DNA of 41,853 nt, from contig PCUV01000087.1 of NCBI GenBank assembly GCA_002786915.1, positions 1 through 41,853 on the forward strand. Direction: 5' to 3'. This stretch comes from Comamonadaceae bacterium CG12_big_fil_rev_8_21_14_0_65_59_15. GTDB taxonomy: Bacteria > Pseudomonadota > Gammaproteobacteria > Burkholderiales > Burkholderiaceae_C. The position numbers and the translations under genes were made by a program. Numbering within the stretch: the stretch's first letter is position 1; every line of letters begins with the position of its first letter. The notes under the pieces are model-generated. The model was not told the DNA's origin and did not search any database. It was given only the letters and a program-made list of their open reading frames with translations. Shown piece by piece: positions 35,843 to 41,853 of the stretch.

Positions 35843-37115
35843 CGATAAACGCATCCCAATACAAGACAAAGCCACTGGGGCAATTCGGTTTTCTGAACCA
35901 GTCCGGCGGAACGTTCCGAGTGAGTCAATTCCCTTGACCGAGATGGCAAGCTCAAGTCCACCACCTATGGCAGAGCAAATTGTCGCAGTGAAGTTAGATC
36001 AATCTAACAAAGTTGAGTCGATTGCAGGGGAGGCATTGGGCACCGAAGGTGATAACCCAAAGGCCAAGTCGAAGCAAGAAATTTCCACGTTTGAGCAATT
36101 TCTGTTCCATGCTTATGGGCTTAAGGGACGCCGGGTTGCTCTTAAAAAGAAAGTTTTGCAGGATATCTCATCAAGCCTGTCTATCCCCGTTGAAGGGTTG
36201 GTCGAGCTGCAAAAATTGGTCAATGCCGACAGGCAGTTTTGCGTTCCTCGTCAAATTCTTTTGGCATCACGTGAGATCGAGGGCTACCCCTTAATCAAGG
36301 AGGCGTTGCGAAAGTTTGTCATGGAGGTGATGCTTTCACATCCAGCCTTCAAAAATCCTAAAGTAACTTCGGCCATTCGAAATCTAGAAAATGCGCCACT
36401 ACCCCACGCGGCATTGAAGTTGGTTATGGAGGAGATCTTTGAGAAGGAAGAACTTGAAGAAAAAGCTGGTGAAAAGAAAGATGGGGAAAAGACTGCTAAA
36501 AAGTTGGTTGCTGCAGAGGAAATGAAGGTAAACGCAACGAACTGCTTGGCGGTTTGGTTCGCAGTGACAAGGAATCTAGCGCTTGAGGATGTTGCGGATG
36601 CTTTGAACGTGGCAGTTTGGACACCCGCTGGCTGCGGCGCGGACAGTGATATCACCAAACTACGCGCCTTGACGAGCATTGAAAAGGTTGAAGGTGTGGG
36701 ATTGGCTTGTGAGCAGTACAAGCGGCGCGCTGTAGCCCAAGCAGATGAAGCAGTTCGCGCAAGCGCTGAGGCCGCTAGGCTGCGTACAGAGCATCAAGAG
36801 ACGCAACTCGAGCTAGAGCAAATACGCAGTGAGCTTGATGAAACAAAGAATGCGCTTGAGAAGCTACAGCTGAAGGCCACCGAGGAGATTGCTACCTTAC
36901 ACCAATCTGCTGAAACTCAGGCTGCGCATCTTAGAGATGACTTTGAACAACTGAGGAGTCGAGTTCTCCGGCGGTTGGTTGAAAACGTGGAAAAGCTGGG
37001 TATTGGTTTATCTGCTATTCAGGGCTCAGAACCAAAAGTTCACGTCGTACGCGACAGGCTCGAAAGAGTCGTTGATGAACTTCAAAAAGAGATAAATAAA
37101 CTTAGGGAGGGATAG
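35835..37115 (+). CDS. Coiled-coil protein of the dynamin operon, unknown
   Basis: A 426-residue protein of unknown family. Residues 1-75 are polar and proline/serine-rich, probably disordered. Residues ~75-280 are mixed and helical with a lysine/glutamate-rich low-complexity stretch (EKEELEEKAGEKKDGEKTAKK) near 205-225. Residues ~295-425 form a long coiled coil (EAARLRTEHQETQLELEQIRSELDETKNALEKLQ region) with a second short coil at the end. ATG 35835 overlaps the preceding stop by 8 bp; the next gene begins four bases after its stop. A coiled coil here may link the zinc-finger protein to the Hsp70 or to the dynamin. This is inferred from operon position only. Confidence 0.6.
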   Translation: MNDDKRIPIQDKATGAIRFSEPVRRNVPSESIPLTEMASSSPPPMAEQIVAVKLDQSNKVESIAGEALGTEGDNPKAKSKQEISTFEQFLFHAYGLKGRRVALKKKVLQDISSSLSIPVEGLVELQKLVNADRQFCVPRQILLASREIEGYPLIKEALRKFVMEVMLSHPAFKNPKVTSAIRNLENAPLPHAALKLVMEEIFEKEELEEKAGEKKDGEKTAKKLVAAEEMKVNATNCLAVWFAVTRNLALEDVADALNVAVWTPAGCGADSDITKLRALTSIEKVEGVGLACEQYKRRAVAQADEAVRASAEAARLRTEHQETQLELEQIRSELDETKNALEKLQLKATEEIATLHQSAETQAAHLRDDFEQLRSRVLRRLVENVEKLGIGLSAIQGSEPKVHVVRDRLERVVDELQKEINKLREG

Positions 37116-37119
37116 ATTT

Positions 37120-38946
37120 ATGGTAGTTGTAGGGTTTGACTTCGGGACGACAAATAGTCTCATTTCAATTGTCCAAGGTGACCGTGTAATCAGCTTTAAC
37201 GATGAGCAAGGTCTACCAATACCATCTGTGGTCTCTTACGAGGGTTCAAAGACTGTTGTAGGTCGACAAGCTCGCGAGCGTATGAATAAGGCTGGACTTG
37301 GCGTACAGGGAAACCTGGTTCGGTCGCCCAAGACACTTCTGGGGAAAGAGAGCGTTTACGTTGGCGGCAACGAACGCAACCCGGTCGACATTGTTAGGGA
37401 CGTTGTGCAGTTTGTTCGGCAGGAGGCCATGCGAACAAGAACTGTGAAGAATCTTCAAGCGGACCATGCTGTCGTGACTATTCCGGTGAACATGGAAGGC
37501 AAGCGTCGGTCTCTTTTGCGTGACGCCTTCCGTGCAGCTGGAATAAGTATTGTGCAGTTCGTCCATGAACCACTAGCTGCTCTTTATGGTTACTTGAGGT
37601 CGCAAGTGGATATCGCGGCAACTATTCGCAAATTTGACCGGAAGCTAGTCTTGGTGTTCGATTGGGGCGGTGGTACTTTGGACTTGACGCTGTGCAGGGT
37701 TGTTGATGGCATGTTGGTCCAGGTCGGAAATGATGGAACAGACGACGTGGGCGGAGACCTTTTTGACGAAGAAATTCGCAATGAAGTCGAAAAGCGTGTT
37801 CGTGCGAAGTTAAATCATGCAGGCGATGTTCAGGTGCATGAAGATGCTCGGACGCGTTTGATGCACGAGTGCGAGAGAGTGAAAATTGACCTGAGTGGTC
37901 GTAGTAACGCCAACATCTTTGTTCAGACGTTTTTTCATGAGCTTGACGATCCTGCACTTGATCTAACGCTCTCGCGCGATGACCTTGAGGGGATGGTGGG
38001 GAGCCTTGTTGTCAAGGGGATCGGTCGAATTGAAAGCCTTTTGGCACGCGAAGGCTATTCCACAGCCTCGGTTTCCCTGTGTCTTGCTACAGGTGGTATC
38101 GTGAATATGCCTTTGGTAAAGGCGCGATTGCACGAGTTGTTTGGGCCACAGCGCGTCCATGTCTCCGAGCGAAGTTCATCACTGATTTCTGAAGGCGCAG
38201 CTTGGGTTGCGTACGACAAAGCAAGGCTTCATTTGGCTAAAAATGTTGAGCTAACACTTGCCCGCAATTCGTACATGCCGCTTCTCAATGCAGGGTTGGA
38301 AATGCCTATCGAAGGTTTAGTCTGCAAAGATAGTTTTACCGTTTACTGCGTGGACCCCACAGACGGGCACGGAAAATTTCAATTGGTTTCTCCGCACAGA
38401 GCAGGCCCCAAGGTAATGCCTGATGATAAAAGAAGGACTCTGGCAAATCTGGTCGTGAATGTCGACAGGAAGGCAGCCCCATTCAAGGAGCGTCTTCAGT
38501 TGGATGTGATCATTGATGATAATTTGGTGCTCGTTGCAAAGGCACGCTCCCTCAACATGCGTGGGTTGGCTGAGGCGGAGGTACATGACTTGGAGTTCGC
38601 GTTACAGCTTCCTTCTGGTGGAAATGGTTGGAAGACCACAACGACCGTGCATGACGCTACTGAAGATGGCGCTCTGCATGAGCAAGGCGATTTGGTAATG
38701 AGGTCAAATATTGCAGCTCAGGTCAACAACTATCTTGTGCCTGGCGAAGTTCTTTATCGATTTAACCCTTTTTACTTTGACTCACGAAGTACGCCCCCTC
38801 AGTTGCAAGTTGATGAAAAGCTGTATTACGAGCCTTGCGTTTACTGCGGTAGAGCATCTAACGACCCTTTATGCAGTTGTGCGTCTGTACATTTAATACG
38901 ACCGACAACTCAAGTGCTTCTAAAACCACCAAGGGGCCTTCAATGA
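37120..38946 (+). CDS. Hsp70-family ATPase with unusual C-terminus
   Basis: A 608-residue protein. The actin-fold ATPase domain of Hsp70/DnaK is complete: phosphate-1 DFGTTNS at 6-12, VVTIPVNMEGKRRSLLRDAFRAAGI (~124-148) with the VHEPLAALYGY connect motif, phosphate-2 DWGGGTLDL (~182-190), GGDLFDEEI, and LATGGIVNMP (~325) in place of the usual GGSTRIP. The region after ~390 does not look like the DnaK peptide-binding domain and instead ends in EPCVYCGRASNDPLCSC (~571-588), a likely zinc site. AGGGAGG lies ten bases before ATG. It would use ATP to fold, unfold or sense a partner, probably another product of this operon, rather than to act as a general chaperone. Confidence 0.82.
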   Translation: MVVVGFDFGTTNSLISIVQGDRVISFNDEQGLPIPSVVSYEGSKTVVGRQARERMNKAGLGVQGNLVRSPKTLLGKESVYVGGNERNPVDIVRDVVQFVRQEAMRTRTVKNLQADHAVVTIPVNMEGKRRSLLRDAFRAAGISIVQFVHEPLAALYGYLRSQVDIAATIRKFDRKLVLVFDWGGGTLDLTLCRVVDGMLVQVGNDGTDDVGGDLFDEEIRNEVEKRVRAKLNHAGDVQVHEDARTRLMHECERVKIDLSGRSNANIFVQTFFHELDDPALDLTLSRDDLEGMVGSLVVKGIGRIESLLAREGYSTASVSLCLATGGIVNMPLVKARLHELFGPQRVHVSERSSSLISEGAAWVAYDKARLHLAKNVELTLARNSYMPLLNAGLEMPIEGLVCKDSFTVYCVDPTDGHGKFQLVSPHRAGPKVMPDDKRRTLANLVVNVDRKAAPFKERLQLDVIIDDNLVLVAKARSLNMRGLAEAEVHDLEFALQLPSGGNGWKTTTTVHDATEDGALHEQGDLVMRSNIAAQVNNYLVPGEVLYRFNPFYFDSRSTPPQLQVDEKLYYEPCVYCGRASNDPLCSCASVHLIRPTTQVLLKPPRGLQ

Positions 38947-39038
38947 GACCTTGCGCATCAAGGCGATCATGGCATACAAGCGGGTGCCTGTAGAGGTGCA
39001 CAAAAGTGTGGCCATTTTGACCAGGATAGTGCGTCAAC

Positions 39039-39347
39039 TCAGCCGACGGACGGCATCATTTTTCCGCATTTCCAACACTCTTCAAACCCACCCTCGACAA
39101 GTTCACCGCAGGTGCATTGCCACCGGCGCTGTCTGGTTCGCCTCAAAATGCGCAAAAGATCACGAGCCTGCATTTCCTGGCTCGGGTCATCAATCCACAC
39201 CTCGGGCAGACATTGATCTGGAGGAAGTTCGCCAGCGGCACTTCTCAGGTATTCACGCTGCACGCTGGCATTGATGCCTTTGGCACGCAGCCAATCTACC
39301 CAAAGCGTGGCCATGACCAAATTGGGAGCTTGTGTGAGGCGGAGCAT
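39039..39347 (-). CDS. DUF2007-type protein with zinc ribbon
   Basis: A 102-residue protein. Residues 1-75 match DUF2007, a ferredoxin-like small domain (start MLRLTQAPNLVMATLW and PEVWIDDPSQEMQARDLL), annotated in many proteobacteria as a putative signal-transducing protein. A C-terminal C-x-C...C-x2-C zinc ribbon (CTCGELVEGGFEECWKCG) follows. The methionine at 39347 is preferred over one ten codons upstream because family members begin here and GGAAAG lies upstream. It ends facing the Hsp70 gene on the other strand and follows the NERD helicase gene. Confidence 0.72.
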   Translation of the reverse strand: MLRLTQAPNLVMATLWVDWLRAKGINASVQREYLRSAAGELPPDQCLPEVWIDDPSQEMQARDLLRILRRTRQRRWQCTCGELVEGGFEECWKCGKMMPSVG

Positions 39348-39389
39348 GGACTTTTTTGCTTTCCAAAATTCATACAAGCAGCTGAATGC

Positions 39390-41027
39390 CTAGCTCTCAA
39401 TCACTTGAGCAAGGATCTGCGCCATCCTGGAGGAAATCACCCACTCCAAATGCACCCGCGCCCGCGTCAGCCCCACAAACAGCAGTCGCTTATTTACGGC
39501 ATCCAGTTCTGCCATGTCGCATTCCGTCAACACCACAGCGGCGGCTGCCTGACCCTTGAAGCGCCGAACAGATTCAATCAACAATTGCCCGCCCGTGCTC
39601 CAAATGGCACCACCGCCTTCGTCAAATCCACCAGTGAATCGGTTCAGGGTCCAAGCGCCCAGCGTGTTCAGATTCAACAGGGCAGATTTTTCCCGGCCAC
39701 GCATACTGACCACCGCAATCTCGTTCAGGCTGAACCCTTGTTGCAGACAACGCTTGACCGCCTGCACTGTGCGGGAAACGATTTTTTCAGGGGCGTCATA
39801 AACGATAGGGTCCGGGATTTCTCCCTCGTAGGGTGACAGGGCTTCAACCTCGGTGTTCGTCAACTGGTACAAGTTGATGAGTCGCACCAGCGCGCGCGGT
39901 GTCCTGAAATTTTCATGCGAAGTGATGCTGACCGCGTCTGGCAAATCAAACTCGACTCGGTCTTTGTAGAGTTGTTGTTCCGGATCTTCCAGCAAAAAAG
40001 CTTTGCCATTCGCTTTGAGCCGAGACAATAAGGCCAGCACCCATTCAGGCTGCATGTCCTGCATTTCATCGATAACGATCAGGTCCAGATCTGGCGCGCG
40101 TTGTTCAAGCAAGGCCATGCATTGGGCGACCATGGTGGCAAAGGCCTGTGGCTGCTTGAAGTCCACAACATGCCCGGCGCGACGAACCACATGCAAGGCG
40201 AACTCATGAAAGGTTTCAGCCGGCATCTTCACCGGGGCTACCGTTGCGATATGGTCAGCGAGCGCACGGTTGAAGCAGAGGTAGGCGACTCTCTGACCAG
40301 CAGCGTCTGCATCACGCAGCAGGCGCAGTGCCAATTGGGTTTTTCCAGAACCCGCCGTGCCGATTACCCGAATGAGTCCGGATGCGGTGTCAATGCGCGG
40401 GACCCAGGTCGCCAGCCCCGCTGAAAGCCGTCGGGTAACTTGCTGAAGATTCCCCGCCAAGGCAGACACATCCAGGGCCACCTTGAAACGGTTTTCCAGA
40501 AACGACAGCACCCTGGCGTACACGTCAGGATTAGGCAATCCGACACCGAGTTGTTGGGAAATACGGCTGACGATGTTGCCAATGTCATCACTGTCAATGA
40601 TTTGCTCTCTGGGCCATTGGGCAGTTTCAGATTGCACCTGAAAATTCGGTAGCACCAAGAGGTGATGCAGGTGAACTTGCAAATTTGCGCTGGCAAGCCG
40701 GGACGACATGGCACTCTTTTGCAGGCGCATCTGGCGCGAGATGTTCTTTGGTTTGCCGTCGTACGTCTTGAATATGCCATCAGGCAGAAAGTCAACATTG
40801 CCAGCCTTTACTTCCAGCAACAGCACATCACCGGCCTGGTTGACGACGACGATGTCGATCTCGCCATGCTGCACATATTCACCGTCGCCACGTGACCAGT
40901 CAACACTGTGAAACAGGGTGTAGGCATCAGACAGGCCACGCTCCAGTGTTTGCAGCAGTTCTAGTTCAGCGTAGTCACCAGCACAGGTAGCTACATGGGG
41001 CGCAAGGCTTGGGCAGAGTTTGGCCAT
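39390..41027 (-). CDS. NERD nuclease-UvrD-type helicase
   Basis: A 545-residue protein. Residues ~15-110 form a NERD-type PD-(D/E)xK nuclease-related domain: GEIDIVVV (E56/D58) and LLLEVKAG (E72, K74). A superfamily 1 helicase follows: Walker A GTAGSGKT (~226-233), LIVIDEMQDM Walker B (~320), ENFRTPRALVRL, RRFKGQAAAAVVL and LFVGLTRARVHLEWV near the C-terminus, as in UvrD/Rep proteins. The DNA nuclease motif is intact, so a repair or restriction role is plausible. The ATG at 41027 is chosen over a TTG 20 codons upstream, which would overlap the preceding gene. The RBS is poor for either start. Confidence 0.85.
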   Translation of the reverse strand: MAKLCPSLAPHVATCAGDYAELELLQTLERGLSDAYTLFHSVDWSRGDGEYVQHGEIDIVVVNQAGDVLLLEVKAGNVDFLPDGIFKTYDGKPKNISRQMRLQKSAMSSRLASANLQVHLHHLLVLPNFQVQSETAQWPREQIIDSDDIGNIVSRISQQLGVGLPNPDVYARVLSFLENRFKVALDVSALAGNLQQVTRRLSAGLATWVPRIDTASGLIRVIGTAGSGKTQLALRLLRDADAAGQRVAYLCFNRALADHIATVAPVKMPAETFHEFALHVVRRAGHVVDFKQPQAFATMVAQCMALLEQRAPDLDLIVIDEMQDMQPEWVLALLSRLKANGKAFLLEDPEQQLYKDRVEFDLPDAVSITSHENFRTPRALVRLINLYQLTNTEVEALSPYEGEIPDPIVYDAPEKIVSRTVQAVKRCLQQGFSLNEIAVVSMRGREKSALLNLNTLGAWTLNRFTGGFDEGGGAIWSTGGQLLIESVRRFKGQAAAAVVLTECDMAELDAVNKRLLFVGLTRARVHLEWVISSRMAQILAQVIES

Positions 41028-41044
41028 GGAGGTGTTGATCTGAT

Positions 41045-41779
41045 TTATGCAGCGGCTGTGAGTCGTGATTTGGTTGCGGGTGTACAAGCTTGCAAAATGC
41101 GCTTCCAGCCATTTTTGGCGATCACTGCTTGCGCCAAAATGTCCAAATATTCCTGCTGGTTCATGGCATCCTTGCCTGGCAAGGGCCCTTCGGCATGTTT
41201 TGACAAGGCGGCACGTCTGTCTTTTGGAGAATCTGCCAAGACCAGCAAGCGGCTATAAGCTTCACATGCGTAGGCAAACAACTCACGCTTTGAAAAGTCA
41301 ATAGTGAGCAAACACTTTTGAGTGCTTGTTTCACTGAGGCCAAGGGTGACCCGCCTGCAGTTGTGAAAAATGTGGGCTGCTTCATGCACCAGGTAGTCTT
41401 CGAACCCGTCGTCACGCCAGTTTCGCAAATAGTCCAGACCCAGGTAGCAGGTGGTCTCTTCGCTTAAGCCCACGATTTCAGGCGCATCCGGTGACAGCGG
41501 ATTGGCTTGGCATTCCAGAAGGTACATATTGGCCAGATCCCAGCTGGTACTGAGCCAAGTCGCTGTGCGTAAAACAGACTCAATGCTGTCTGGAGTCAAA
41601 AACACAACGGACTTCTCAAGTGCCGTCATGATGGTGGGGCGTTCATCCTCGGTAAACAGTCCATTGACCATGGGCATCACTTTGGCGTGGGTCAGGGATA
41701 CCAGGTCAACGGCGGGAGGCGCTGTTAGGCAAGGCAGACCGGATAGTCGCTGCTTGACCTTGTCAAGGGTGCGATTCAA
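41045..41779 (-). CDS. HExxH zincin-like protein, unknown
   Basis: Up to 244 residues. VHEAAHIFHNC (131-141) gives a HExxH zinc site (H132, E133, H136), and E167 or E173 in FSKRELFAYACEAYSRL could be the third ligand. It lies directly upstream of the NERD helicase (17-bp gap) and is probably co-transcribed. The start is uncertain: the open frame begins with TTG at 41779 just after a stop codon, with ATG alternatives at ~41680 or 41674 lower down, so the N-terminus may be shorter. A peptidase or a catalytically dead zinc-binding protein are both possible. No signal peptide is seen. Confidence 0.6.
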   Translation of the reverse strand: MNRTLDKVKQRLSGLPCLTAPPAVDLVSLTHAKVMPMVNGLFTEDERPTIMTALEKSVVFLTPDSIESVLRTATWLSTSWDLANMYLLECQANPLSPDAPEIVGLSEETTCYLGLDYLRNWRDDGFEDYLVHEAAHIFHNCRRVTLGLSETSTQKCLLTIDFSKRELFAYACEAYSRLLVLADSPKDRRAALSKHAEGPLPGKDAMNQQEYLDILAQAVIAKNGWKRILQACTPATKSRLTAAA

Positions 41780-41853
41780 ACTGATGTGGTGAATTGATCA
41801 TCTACGCTGCTTGAAATTTTTTGCCAATAGCTATGCCACTGATGGTTTGCCCG

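Noticed and set aside
38947..38961. CCTTG/CAAGG hairpin just after the Hsp70 gene
   Set aside because: Short five-base stem without a T-run; insufficient to call a terminator.
1..41853. CRISPR arrays, tRNA genes and transposase genes
   Set aside because: I looked for regularly spaced repeats, cloverleaf-like sequences and DDE/Y1 transposase motifs and found none that held up.

Overview
The window looks like a chromosomal defence island from a betaproteobacterium, probably Burkholderiales/Comamonadaceae. That guess rests on mid-50s GC by eye, a DUF2007 gene at the right edge and general protein style; no rRNA or marker gene fixes the taxon. I see no tRNA, rRNA or CRISPR array. Almost every intact gene belongs to an anti-phage, mobile-element or DNA-processing family.

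Left part (1-8.6 kb, + strand). After a gene-free start with short direct repeats and a hairpin come: a TIR-like protein of the CAP12 type (717-1961); a large helicase with a C-terminal PD-(D/E)xK nuclease whose nuclease end is split by a ~170-bp transposase-less IS200/IS605-like element (2190-4932); and a short prokaryotic Argonaute operon. In that operon the catalytically dead Ago (6944-8521) is translationally coupled to a partner carrying a restriction-endonuclease-like domain, a TIR domain and an APAZ-like region (5109-6947).

Mobile module (8.8-12.5 kb). A ribbon-helix-helix regulator diverges from an excisionase-like gene, a tyrosine integrase, a small unknown gene and an HD-domain protein. 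The divergent promoter is enclosed by a perfect 13-bp inverted repeat.

BREX block (12.5-31.4 kb, - strand). Ten closely packed genes run leftward from a WYL regulator: WYL, RecQ-like helicase fused to a phosphoribosyltransferase-like domain, DprA-like protein, then a type 3 BREX set in the order brxF, brxC, [extra gene], pglXI, brxHII, pglZ, brxA. The extra gene encodes a HExxH metallopeptidase with a HicA-like C-terminus. The methyltransferase gene is visibly more AT-rich than most of its neighbours.

Unfamiliar operon (31.8-38.9 kb, + strand). Four tightly linked genes encode a dynamin-like GTPase ending in an MIT_C (phospholipase-D-like) domain, a protein with a eukaryote-style C2H2 zinc finger, a coiled-coil protein and an Hsp70-family ATPase with a non-canonical, zinc-binding-looking C-terminus. 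I do not recognise this as a named system; it is my best candidate for an undescribed one. It starts just after an A8G8 tract at the ribosome binding site.

Right edge (39.0-41.8 kb, - strand). A HExxH protein, a NERD-nuclease/UvrD-type helicase and a DUF2007 protein form a probable operon.

The modules probably give layered immunity: DNA modification and exclusion (BREX), guide-triggered abortive infection (short Ago with TIR), helicase-nuclease attack, and possibly membrane remodelling by the dynamin operon. These joint roles are inferred from families and context.
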